Under the pieces are notes generated by a model. The model had not been told where the DNA came from and did not search any database. It worked only from the letters and a program-made list of their open reading frames with translations. A DNA stretch of 64,000 nucleotides from an uncultured Bacteroidales bacterium (GTDB taxonomy: Bacteria; Bacteroidota; Bacteroidia; Bacteroidales; P3), in NCBI GenBank assembly GCA_900316965.1, contig ONEY01000009.1, forward strand, positions 1-64,000. The letters run 5' to 3'. How positions within the stretch are numbered: the first letter of the stretch is position 1; each line of letters begins with the position of its first letter. A program made the position numbers and the translations under genes. Of the stretch, positions 19,643 through 27,935 are shown in pieces.

Positions 19643-19674
19643 AAAAAGTGCGCCCACTTGTGAGGTGGGCGCAC
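19643..19674 (-). terminator. Internal terminator inside the NTPase cluster
   Basis: Perfect 10-bp G+C-rich stem: GTGCGCCCAC (19648-19657) and GTGGGCGCAC (19665-19674), 7-base loop, followed on the minus strand by TTTTTAT. It lies 9 bases after the stop of the 1422-residue gene and before the 693-residue gene, with no promoter box seen in between. Confidence 0.85.
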
Positions 19675-19682
19675 ACTCCTTT

Positions 19683-22600
19683 TTAGCATTGTTTCTTCAA
19701 ACTTGGAATGAGATAGTCATCATAGAACTTCATACCCTCAAGTATGATGATTGGAGCCACAAAATCAAAACGATTCTTTTCGTCTTGTTTTACAAGCTCT
19801 TGTGCAGCATAGTATTCGGGCATTGTGGTGATGTAGTCGTTGATGTTCATATTGCTGAATGCATTTTCGAAGTCTTTTTGGCTCATTTGGAGACCGAAAA
19901 GTTCGCTGCATGTTTTGAAGAACACCTCCGAGAAGTTCATGAAGCGTGGACATGGAGGCATGCCAGGTATAGGCATGTGGGTGACCATAGATCCAAGATA
20001 GCGCATCATGTCGGGTGTGATACTGTTGTCGTAGGGCAGACGTATCTGTTGCCCGTTCTTGAAGACGACAAAGCCGTCTTCGCCAAGAATCTCTATAGCG
20101 TCCTCGTTGTGGGGAACCATAACCTTGACAGGACTTGTAAGACCTTTCGACACTTCGTATTTTACATCGCGACCAATATTCTCTTGGTTGGTGGGGTTGA
20201 TTACTGGCCATCCTTGCAACAGCTGTCCGGCAGTTTGGAGTCCACCCATACCATTTATAAATTGGGTTCTGTAGTACTGTTCGCCCGACTCTTTGTCGAT
20301 AGTGGGCAACCACTCAAAGATTCGTGAACCCTTACCGGCGAAGACCACATTGACCAATGGTTTCCAGTTGGCATCCATTGCGATGTTGCCCTCAGGACAA
20401 TTGCGGAGCTCATGAATCAGTTTTGAAGCCAACTGTCCTGCATAGTACATGATAAGACCTGTGACGTATGCGTTGACACTCATCAGCTCGGGGCACTTGC
20501 TGCTTATCTGAGAGTAGAGGAACGGTGCGTCCTCTGGTTTCAGACGGTCAAGCAGCTGGTCGTAATAGTAAGGAGCCATCTTGTTCTCAAACTTCAACGG
20601 CTCTACATTGAGGCCTTGAACGCGATAACCATTGGTCTTGCATATCTCAAGTAGCACGTCGCGCATTTTTGGTGCATACTCTGTGGCTTTGCTTATGCGT
20701 TGAGCGGCAAAGCGGATTGAGTTCTGCTTGACCATAGAGAGTTGGGTGTTGGTCTTGCCCATTTGGCAAAGTGCGGAGATATCGGTAGTGCTGTCTCCAA
20801 CGTCGAAGCAGAGGGTGAGTGAGTAAGGATTCTGCGTGCTCACCATCTTTTGGTTCGCAATATAGTTTGCTACTGCCAATGCCTCGGTCATGCACTTGTC
20901 GTCGTTTAGCGAAGTGAAGTTGAAGGTTATAGGACCGTTGTCAATTCGGATGTCAATCTCTTTTTGCTGTTGGCCAAAACCACTCTTTGTCCAGTCGTTT
21001 TGGAATGGCATAGAAGCTGCTGGCTGCGGCTGTGCGGCTGCTGGAGCGGGAGCTGCTGCTGGTACTTCAATGGCTTGTACGCCGCAGTCGGGACAGAATT
21101 TGCCTTCAAGCTCTTTGCCGCATTGAGGACATTTTTTGATCATTGCTGCGGCGGCTGCTGGGGCGGGGGCGCCACAGTTGGGGCAGAATTTCCCGGTGAT
21201 GAGTGTGCCGCATTGTGTGCAATGTACTTCTGTCGATGGTGCAGGCGCAGGAGTTCCGCAGTTGGGGCAGAACTTGCCGGTTATAACTGTGCCGCATTTT
21301 GGACATTTTACTGTTGCCGATGGTACAGGAGCGGGTTTGCCACAGTTGGGACAGAATTTTCCGGTGATGGGTACATTGCAATCGGGACACATCACGGGGC
21401 CAGCGGGATCCATTGGTGCTCCCTGGGCAAATACCGACTGTGCAGATTGCATGTTGTACTGTGTCTGCGACATGTTCATGTCATTGTTCATGGCGTCGGC
21501 ATAGCCTTGAGGTCTGCAAATATTCAGTGCGTAGCTGATATTTGGTTGAATGGATTTGATGGGATTGACGTTGCTCAATCCTGACCATATATCCTCGTAT
21601 TTCCTCACCAAGCTTGTGCTCATCGATGAGGGGTACGACCACTTCAATGTCTGCGGATACTTGTTGTCCTCAAACAGTTGTGCGTAGATGTGAAGCAACA
21701 ATGTTGACAGATAGGCTTTCTTGTGAGCGTTTTCAAGCTCATCTTTCGACCATTTCATGTCGTACACAATCTCGGCAATACCGCTGCGGTCATAGCCAAG
21801 ACGATATCGATTCGAGGTTACATCTTCAATAGGAAGGTTCTTCTCGAAACAGGGGAATCCACCCTTCACAGCTTGAGCCATTACCATGTCGGTGGTCAAG
21901 CCCTGCTCGTTGTTCACCACACGGCGAGTGTCGTGTAATGTTAGCATACTCTTAATAGAGTTTCCTTGGGTGGTTTCGTTTTGGAAAAAGTAAATCTCGT
22001 CCTCCAGGGCGTGTGTGACGTTGTTGTCGTGTTCGTTGACATTGAAGAGCGACACACGGCGGTTGACAAGCTCGATTTTGTCCATGCTTACGTTGGCGCG
22101 TTTGTCGAAGTAAGCTATCGACGTGTTTGTGCTGCCGAAGTCTACGCCGAGAACAACATTGGATAAGTCGCGTGGTGTGTCGAGTTCGTTTTTGGGCAAT
22201 CCGTTGCGGCCGGCAATGTCATAGCGAATAATGATATAGCCGCTCTCTTTGTCGCCCGACATCAGCTGTACGCCTTTGTAGGGCTGGTTGCTTTCGTAAA
22301 TTTCGTATTTGTAGTCGATGTCCGACACGCGATGGTCGGAGGTGATCAGCAGGTCGGCTTTCAAATTCTCTTGCTCCTTAGGGACGGCGCAATGTCCGTT
22401 CTTGGCAAGGAAGATGGGATGGGTGACTTTGGTTTTTCCATCGGTCTCTTCCATCATCATTATGCGGAAATGTGGGTCGTTCACGTCTCCTACAATAGGA
22501 GTAGCTTTGAATGTATTGGTTGCCGACACCGTGTTGTGGGGCAGCTCTGAATACATGAAGTAGCGGTTCCATTGTTTGCTGATAAAGTTTGGCCACAATA

Positions 22601-23951
22601 TGATATCGTGTCCCTGGATGGCGTCGGGAACTGCGGTGTATACTACTTCTTGTGACATTTCACGACCATCGGTGGTGACAAGTAGTAATTTTACCGTGAG
22701 ATTTTTGCTCTCTAGAGTCGGATCAAATATTGCAGTCAGACGCGATTTGATTCCCGAATTGGGATCTATGCCTACAAGGGCGTCGATATTTTTGCCAAAT
22801 ACATTTAAACCCAAAGCGCTCAGAGGTACTGCAAAATAGAAATATAGGTGTGGCATGCCTTGCACAGAGGCTTTGAGCAGCGATACTGGCTTGTCGCTGA
22901 AAGCTTTGCCGTCAATGTTGTCGTCGCTTTGACCGACACCAGCTATTATTGCGTTGCTAGGCAACAGTAGGTCGCGTGGGTCGAACGATACGGTGCCAGC
23001 TTCTACATCGGCTTCGCCATAAATGGTTCCGTCTACGCCATGAAGCACATTCGAGAAATTGAACAATGTGCTGAATGGTTTGTCGAAAAGATCCACGGGT
23101 GGAACCGATGCTCCCTCAAGCTTGTAGTTGTTACTGCGTGCATAAGCCTCCATCTCTTCAATCCATCTAACAAGGTTGTTGATAAGGTTCTGATGACGTG
23201 GCTGTACATTGGCGGGAAGTGAGCTATAGTACTGGTCAAAATTGTTGATATTGCCATGAATGTGTTTTACGTATGCGTACAACTTCTGCAACTGTTCCTG
23301 CGAGGGGTTGGAGAGCAGAGGGTCTATGAGTTTTTGTGTTTGCGAGGATACAAAAGCTGGAGTGTCAACGCTATTGGGAATGCGATAACCTACCGAGGTG
23401 AACAGAAGGCTGTCGGGTGATGTGCCACCAATCACAACATCTTTGTATGTGATGACATCGATGAAGGGTGTCTTCTCCTCGCTTTCCGACACGTTTTGGT
23501 CGCACCAAAGCGCGCGACGCTCAAACAGTACGTTGCCGAAAGCTCCTTTAGGTTCGTAGATGTTGTGGGTTTCGGTAATGCTTTTGCCGTCGGTATACTT
23601 CAGGTATATTCGCTCGGCTCGCACATTGGCGTAATCAAGAGCAATACAACCGATAAAGCCACGCCATTCGGTGACTAGCGTTTTGTAGTATGCCAGCATG
23701 CCGCTGTCAAGCTCATGGTTGTCAACATAATCCAATGCCAGTTTGAACAAGTTGGCGCGTGCGAAGGCTGTGGGCATTCCGCTTACTACTGCACCAAAAT
23801 TATATCCCTCTCCAATTGTAGGTGTTATGATGTCACGTGTAAACACTTCCATGTTGGCGGTGAAATCATGCCACTTGAAGGAGGCTCCCTTAGGGATGGA
23901 TTTGTCCTTAACTTTTATTACTAACGATTTGATATTATCATCTGTTGCCAT
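19683..23951 (-). CDS. Giant Hsp70/actin-fold ATPase with four inserted zinc-ribbon pairs
   Basis: 1422 residues, no signal peptide. Residues 1-590 match nothing I recognise. The ATPase core shows phosphate-1 VLGVDFGSTNTSIAYFD (~594-610), phosphate-2 LCFDVGDSTTDIS (~1045-1058) and an adenosine-type motif FAGKGSRIFEWLP (~1203-1215), the three hallmarks of the Hsp70/actin fold. Between phosphate-1 and phosphate-2, at ~850-965, there are four near-identical modules of the form CPxCG...ITGKFCPNCG separated by Pro/Ala linkers, i.e. eight CxxC knuckles, followed by an Ala/Pro/Gln-rich stretch. Zinc ribbons in the middle of an actin-fold ATPase are unusual. It could be related to the SrfB 'virulence factor' family (recalled, not tested). 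It follows the tubulin-like gene by 11 bases, which makes cotranscription very likely. Confidence 0.85.
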   Translation of the reverse strand: MATDDNIKSLVIKVKDKSIPKGASFKWHDFTANMEVFTRDIITPTIGEGYNFGAVVSGMPTAFARANLFKLALDYVDNHELDSGMLAYYKTLVTEWRGFIGCIALDYANVRAERIYLKYTDGKSITETHNIYEPKGAFGNVLFERRALWCDQNVSESEEKTPFIDVITYKDVVIGGTSPDSLLFTSVGYRIPNSVDTPAFVSSQTQKLIDPLLSNPSQEQLQKLYAYVKHIHGNINNFDQYYSSLPANVQPRHQNLINNLVRWIEEMEAYARSNNYKLEGASVPPVDLFDKPFSTLFNFSNVLHGVDGTIYGEADVEAGTVSFDPRDLLLPSNAIIAGVGQSDDNIDGKAFSDKPVSLLKASVQGMPHLYFYFAVPLSALGLNVFGKNIDALVGIDPNSGIKSRLTAIFDPTLESKNLTVKLLLVTTDGREMSQEVVYTAVPDAIQGHDIILWPNFISKQWNRYFMYSELPHNTVSATNTFKATPIVGDVNDPHFRIMMMEETDGKTKVTHPIFLAKNGHCAVPKEQENLKADLLITSDHRVSDIDYKYEIYESNQPYKGVQLMSGDKESGYIIIRYDIAGRNGLPKNELDTPRDLSNVVLGVDFGSTNTSIAYFDKRANVSMDKIELVNRRVSLFNVNEHDNNVTHALEDEIYFFQNETTQGNSIKSMLTLHDTRRVVNNEQGLTTDMVMAQAVKGGFPCFEKNLPIEDVTSNRYRLGYDRSGIAEIVYDMKWSKDELENAHKKAYLSTLLLHIYAQLFEDNKYPQTLKWSYPSSMSTSLVRKYEDIWSGLSNVNPIKSIQPNISYALNICRPQGYADAMNNDMNMSQTQYNMQSAQSVFAQGAPMDPAGPVMCPDCNVPITGKFCPNCGKPAPVPSATVKCPKCGTVITGKFCPNCGTPAPAPSTEVHCTQCGTLITGKFCPNCGAPAPAAAAAMIKKCPQCGKELEGKFCPDCGVQAIEVPAAAPAPAAAQPQPAASMPFQNDWTKSGFGQQQKEIDIRIDNGPITFNFTSLNDDKCMTEALAVANYIANQKMVSTQNPYSLTLCFDVGDSTTDISALCQMGKTNTQLSMVKQNSIRFAAQRISKATEYAPKMRDVLLEICKTNGYRVQGLNVEPLKFENKMAPYYYDQLLDRLKPEDAPFLYSQISSKCPELMSVNAYVTGLIMYYAGQLASKLIHELRNCPEGNIAMDANWKPLVNVVFAGKGSRIFEWLPTIDKESGEQYYRTQFINGMGGLQTAGQLLQGWPVINPTNQENIGRDVKYEVSKGLTSPVKVMVPHNEDAIEILGEDGFVVFKNGQQIRLPYDNSITPDMMRYLGSMVTHMPIPGMPPCPRFMNFSEVFFKTCSELFGLQMSQKDFENAFSNMNINDYITTMPEYYAAQELVKQDEKNRFDFVAPIIILEGMKFYDDYLIPSLKKQC

Positions 23952-23962
23952 AGTTCACCTCC

Positions 23963-25594
23963 TTAATATTTTTGTACTGCAAAAATTGCGTTGTATAAAC
24001 GTGCAATGAATTTCTCCTGTGGTGTGCTAACATTCTGACGATCTTCGCCTTGTCCAATGGTTTCGTCTTCAGCGAATTTCTTCATAAAGTCCTCATAGCT
24101 CCATTTGTGCGACTCGTCGGTGTAGAAATCGCCAACATTCATACGTTTGGCTGTCAGGTCGACGGCTTGTGTCGGGAAGGCTTCGTTTTTGAATAGGAAG
24201 CGGCCTTGGTTCAGCGAGTTGCGCACCTGGTATATCCAACCGGGATTGAATTTCCCATCCGAAACAGAGTATGCGAACATGCGGAAGTATTCGTCCATCT
24301 GCTCCAATGCGTTATCGGATATTGTGGCGTATTGCTCTACTTTATTGCCTTTCAGTCGGTTGAGTATGGCTTTGGTGCCTGTGTCGGGTTGTTTGCCTTT
24401 TGCTGCCTCGTTGTAGGTCAGAACAATTTGAGCCAGCGAATACAAAGCTCCTATACGGCTAAGGAATTTGTCGCTGTCGGCTTGTCCAACAAGGTCGGCG
24501 GCACTAATGTTGAAGGCTTCGTTCAAGTACTCGGCTCTGCGATAGAAGCATTGTACGCTCAATGTTTTGAGTTCTTCGTCGGGCAAGGTGAAAAAGTCGT
24601 ATGCCGCGCATGCGCAAAGCAACTCGCAAATGTGGCAGTTGTTCTTTTGCTCACCGCCACCGGTGATGGTCTCTCGCTCGTTTTTGCTTGTCGAGGTGGC
24701 TTCTATTGGCCAGCCAATGTGGTACATGCGTTTGTAGGTGTTCTGTACAGTAGGGTCTTTCTGATAGAACTGCAAGGCGGCTTGGCTGTTGATGGCAAAG
24801 AACGATGCGTCGGCAACAACACCCTCTTTGGCTTTCTGTGCCGCGTCGGGACTTCTGAAAGTAAAATACTGTGTCAGCAGCGTGCTGCCAAATTTTGTCT
24901 TCTTGAGGTCAATGCCCGATTTACCGTCGCTGCTAACCTTGATGGCTTCGTTGAAAGCAACAGGTATGATTGGTATTGACGAGGCGCCAGTGCCACCGAA
25001 AACAGATCCGAAAACAAACACGCGTGCTTCTTCTCCGGCATCACGAAGTTTCGACAAAAAGTTGTCGAGATTTTTGTCGCTATCCGACTTCTGATCCTTC
25101 GGCAACCTTGCGCTTTCTACTATCGCATGGTACATCAAGTAGCTGCCCAGGTGGGTTTGTGCCCTGTATCCGTGGTCGAGTTTAAACTCTTGTACGGTGT
25201 TCTTCTCAAAGAAGAGGTCGCTCAGCAGACGATTCTGACGTTGGGTTGTCTCATCGCCTTCCGACAGGTGCGACAGCTTTTTATAGGTGTTGCGGTCGGT
25301 GTCGCTGTAATTGGTGCAGAATTTATAGAAATTCAGCTTGGCCGAAAAGAATGTGTTGCTGTTGGGCGACCCGCCTATCTGCTCGGGAGTGGGTGTGTCG
25401 CCGTCAGTCTTTATATTGTTGTATAGGGCTATCAGTCGCTCGGTGCGATCCAAGTTGCCGTTCGTGCTGTCGGTGTCCAGCATCATCACCTCGATGGTTC
25501 TGCTGTCGAACATGCCAGCTGCGCACAAGTGCACAAACGACTCCAGGCAACGCATGCCGGTGCCGCCGATGGCTATGACAAATAATTTATCCAT
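23963..25594 (-). CDS. Tubulin-like GTPase (Tubulin_2-type)
   Basis: 543 residues. The N-terminus has the FtsZ/tubulin-type first strand and loop FVIAIGGTGMR (5-15), then a strand ending in LDTDSTNGN where the tubulin fold places its second nucleotide loop, and the signature glycine-rich loop in FGSVFGGTGASS (~195-206), the counterpart of GGGTGSG in FtsZ. This set fits the bacterial 'tubulin-like' family that occurs in multi-NTPase gene clusters, not cell-division FtsZ. The remainder (~210-543) has no recognised motif. GTP binding and filament formation are inferred from family. The gene starts about 100 bases after the small membrane protein gene and is followed after 11 bases by the giant Hsp70-like gene. 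Confidence 0.82.
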   Translation of the reverse strand: MDKLFVIAIGGTGMRCLESFVHLCAAGMFDSRTIEVMMLDTDSTNGNLDRTERLIALYNNIKTDGDTPTPEQIGGSPNSNTFFSAKLNFYKFCTNYSDTDRNTYKKLSHLSEGDETTQRQNRLLSDLFFEKNTVQEFKLDHGYRAQTHLGSYLMYHAIVESARLPKDQKSDSDKNLDNFLSKLRDAGEEARVFVFGSVFGGTGASSIPIIPVAFNEAIKVSSDGKSGIDLKKTKFGSTLLTQYFTFRSPDAAQKAKEGVVADASFFAINSQAALQFYQKDPTVQNTYKRMYHIGWPIEATSTSKNERETITGGGEQKNNCHICELLCACAAYDFFTLPDEELKTLSVQCFYRRAEYLNEAFNISAADLVGQADSDKFLSRIGALYSLAQIVLTYNEAAKGKQPDTGTKAILNRLKGNKVEQYATISDNALEQMDEYFRMFAYSVSDGKFNPGWIYQVRNSLNQGRFLFKNEAFPTQAVDLTAKRMNVGDFYTDESHKWSYEDFMKKFAEDETIGQGEDRQNVSTPQEKFIARLYNAIFAVQKY

Positions 25595-25693
25595 ATATAA
25601 TAGGAATCTTTTGTTATTAAATAGTGTTTCTTAATCTGTCGTTTGGCCAATTACTCTTCGTCTCTATCAATGAGCAATCATTCTCTTGGCTTT

Positions 25694-26038
25694 CTAGAAC
25701 CAATGACCAATTTTTTTGTTCTTGAATATTTTGCTCAGAACGAAACCGAGAATGATATAAAGCACAAATGCAATGGCTATGCCAATGCCAAGCGATGTCA
25801 AGAAACCGCTTTTGGCTCTTGCGCCTCTAAGACCGGGATATATAGTGAAGAAACCTATGCAGAATGAAACTATGGGATTCAGTATGCCGAGCACCCAGAA
25901 CCATATCTTGCGTTTGCGGGGGTCTTTCGGGTTTGCTCCAGGTTCATATTTGATAATGCTGGCGATGATGGCTGCGATCAGCAGTAGTGCCAAAGCAACG
26001 GCGATGGCAAGAACATAAGCGGTAACAGTTTTGTCCAT
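25694..26038 (-). CDS. Small membrane protein with three transmembrane helices
   Basis: 114 residues; hydrophobic segments at ~6-28, ~44-66 and ~82-104, with basic loops (PKDPRKRK, RGARAKSG) and a basic C-terminus (KNKKIGHW). It lies between the lipoprotein and the tubulin-like gene in the cluster, same strand, gaps of 64 and 99 bases. No family recognised. It is a possible membrane anchor for the cytoplasmic parts of the system; that is only inference from position. Confidence 0.72.
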   Translation of the reverse strand: MDKTVTAYVLAIAVALALLLIAAIIASIIKYEPGANPKDPRKRKIWFWVLGILNPIVSFCIGFFTIYPGLRGARAKSGFLTSLGIGIAIAFVLYIILGFVLSKIFKNKKIGHWF

Positions 26039-26102
26039 AATTGAAGTGTTTTATAGGTTATTATTTTGTTATTAATTATTAAAATCTAAGTTTGGGTTCT
26101 GT

Positions 26103-27638
26103 TTACATGGTGTAAATATAGTATGAGTATATTGCTTTGCCCTTGGGATTTACATCTTGTAGCGCATTCCTTATCGATTGAGCGAGAGCGTCGTTTGTTC
26201 TACCTTTTACTGTAATCGATTCCCATGAGAATAGTTCGTCAAGGTTGTCGTAGTTTGGAGTGCACTCTGCTATGACGACATCAACTCGAACCAAACGGGC
26301 GTTCCTCAGCGCCTCGTTGTCGTTGTAGTTGGGGTGGAAAACAATACCAATCTCTGTCTTTTCTGCGTTTTCTTTCATGCTGTTCTCATACAGTTTTGTG
26401 TCAAGTGCCAGCACTTCGCGCAATTCTTTGATGGCTTTTGGCTCATATTTCCACTCTTTTTTCAGCGATCCGTCTGCGTTGTAGCATTCCAGAGCTATGG
26501 GGTTGTTGTTCTCTTCGTCAACCACTTTGTTGCCGCTGCCGTCTGTGGTCATTTTGGGCTTGTTTTTGGCTACCTCACGGGTCTTTACAAAGAATTCGAA
26601 GTCCTCGGTCACGTCCGATACTCGCACGTCAAGTTTGTCAATCTTGTATGCCGTAACGGCTTGCATATTGATGAAGAGATTTCTCATCAGGTGGGTAAAC
26701 TGCTTGGGAGTTCCCTCTTCCATATATGCGACGGCGTTGGCATGGATGTCTTCCCAAGGTTGTGCGCTGGGGTAGAATTCATAACCCTTGTCGCATGCGT
26801 TTTTATATTTGAATCCTTTGGCTTGATCCATAATGAAGATATTGTCCTCGCCTTTTTCGTCATAGAAATTGCCGCCTTGTTTCTCCGACGGATACTCGGT
26901 GCTCATGGCAAAATTGTTGGTTGCCATGGTATAGGTCTTGTAATTGAAGTTCTTGCCCTCAAAGGCTTTCTCAACAAGGTCTTTCAATTCGCCGGCGGGT
27001 GTGCTGAAAACGATGAAATAAAGGTGCTTCGAATTGCCTTTCTCGACATAGTCGGTAATGTAAAAGTCTATGGTGTTGCCTTTTTTCAACCATTCGCTAA
27101 ATTCGTCTTTTGCGAAATTCTCAAATTGCTCTCTCGCCTTACCTTTTCCGTCCTTATCTGGTACATATTCCTCAAAATCTGTAATCAGCAAAGCCTCTTC
27201 GCTGCTATTGGTGATGACTTTAAGGGCTTCCTCTATGGGAGCCATGCTGGCTATAAGATATGCGTTTTTATCTGTAACCTTATTGAATATTTGGGTGCTT
27301 GTCCCTTCAAGGGGCTCTATTTTGCTATTTGCCAACTGGAACCATTTCACCTCGTTGGTAAGACGGTTGGTCACATTCTGAATCATCTTTTGATTGTCGC
27401 CATATTGGAAAACATTGTACATGCCGTCCGAAAAGTCGATATATACATTCTTGTTTTTTGATGGATCTTCGGCATCCTTGCAGTCTTTCATGGTGTATGC
27501 CTCCAGATTTTCAGCGATTTGGGCAGGGTCGAATGCATCGATATCGTCAATGCTGCCGCTCGTTTTGCCACAACCGGTGACAGTAAGCATTGCCGCTACT
27601 GCCATCCCCATAATGTAGTGTACAGATTTTAATTTCAT
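26103..27638 (-). CDS. Lipoprotein with VWA-like metal-site motif
   Basis: 511 residues, first gene of the NTPase cluster. Lipobox VTGC (Cys about residue 23), so membrane-anchored on the outer face of the inner membrane or in the outer membrane. The mature part opens with VYIDFSDGMYN (~65-75), which resembles the DxSxS metal-site strand of von Willebrand A domains. Further on are EGTST (~110), which could supply the Thr, and LLITDFEEY (~150), which could supply the Asp. The spacing is right for a diverged VWA domain; the later ~330 residues are unrecognised. It would be the only component outside the cytoplasm, suggesting a sensor or anchor. The -7 promoter box at 27717-27724 precedes it. 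Confidence 0.7.
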   Translation of the reverse strand: MKLKSVHYIMGMAVAAMLTVTGCGKTSGSIDDIDAFDPAQIAENLEAYTMKDCKDAEDPSKNKNVYIDFSDGMYNVFQYGDNQKMIQNVTNRLTNEVKWFQLANSKIEPLEGTSTQIFNKVTDKNAYLIASMAPIEEALKVITNSSEEALLITDFEEYVPDKDGKGKAREQFENFAKDEFSEWLKKGNTIDFYITDYVEKGNSKHLYFIVFSTPAGELKDLVEKAFEGKNFNYKTYTMATNNFAMSTEYPSEKQGGNFYDEKGEDNIFIMDQAKGFKYKNACDKGYEFYPSAQPWEDIHANAVAYMEEGTPKQFTHLMRNLFINMQAVTAYKIDKLDVRVSDVTEDFEFFVKTREVAKNKPKMTTDGSGNKVVDEENNNPIALECYNADGSLKKEWKYEPKAIKELREVLALDTKLYENSMKENAEKTEIGIVFHPNYNDNEALRNARLVRVDVVIAECTPNYDNLDELFSWESITVKGRTNDALAQSIRNALQDVNPKGKAIYSYYIYTM

Positions 27639-27716
27639 ATTGTAAAATGTTAAAAATTAATATATCTTGCTGATTTATAGTTTGTAAGCAATAGTGTTAA
27701 AAACTGATAATTAGCA

Positions 27717-27724
27717 CAAAGATA
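27717..27724 (-). promoter_or_regulatory. -7 promoter box of the NTPase cluster
   Basis: TATCTTTG on the minus strand matches TAnnTTTG, 79 bases before the lipoprotein ATG. No TTTG -33 element is seen at the usual distance, so an activator may be needed. It is the only box I find in the gene-free gaps of the 16-kb cluster. Confidence 0.5.
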
Positions 27725-27767
27725 CACTTTTTTCATTTAAAAAAAAGAAAAATAGGAGTTTTTTTTA

Positions 27768-27804
27768 ACAATACATCTTTTTGTGTTTTTGTTAGATGTA
27801 TTGT
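27768..27804. promoter_or_regulatory. 11-bp perfect inverted repeat, possible operator
   Basis: ACAATACATCT (27768-27778) and AGATGTATTGT (27794-27804), 15 bases apart, 44 bases upstream of the cluster's -7 box. There is no T run after it on either strand in the right place, so it does not look like a terminator. A binding site for a dimeric regulator is the best guess. Confidence 0.4.
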
Positions 27805-27935
27805 AAGTACTGAAAATTAGATACTTATAATTTAATAAAAATAAATAAAAAACACTTTCTTCGCTCTTTTGTTAAAATCACGAAGTCCTTTGAAAAAAGT
27901 AAGAAAATAAAAATTCTAATAATAAACTCGCTCCG

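Larger units (their letters stand above)
27639..27935. other. Control region upstream of the NTPase cluster
   Basis: About 300 very A+T-rich bases between the lipoprotein start and the end of the LysE-type gene. It holds a -7 box (27717-27724, minus strand) and an 11-bp perfect inverted repeat (27768-27804). No gene or RNA is recognised in it. Confidence 0.65.

Noticed and set aside
19665..20979. Plus-strand open frames opposite the giant Hsp70-like gene
   Set aside because: No recognisable motifs; one begins inside the terminator hairpin.
21060..21400. CRISPR-like array in the zinc-ribbon region
   Set aside because: The repeats are in frame, vary in length and code for cysteine knuckles, so they are protein repeats, not spacer-repeat units.
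26334..27461. Long plus-strand open frame (375 codons) opposite the VWA-like lipoprotein gene
   Set aside because: Antisense shadow: Phe/Val/Cys-rich translation without motifs, while the minus-strand frame has a lipobox and codon pattern of a real gene.
27768..27804. Inverted repeat as terminator of the LysE-type gene
   Set aside because: On the minus strand the stem is followed by a run of A, not T, and it lies 130 bases after the stop.
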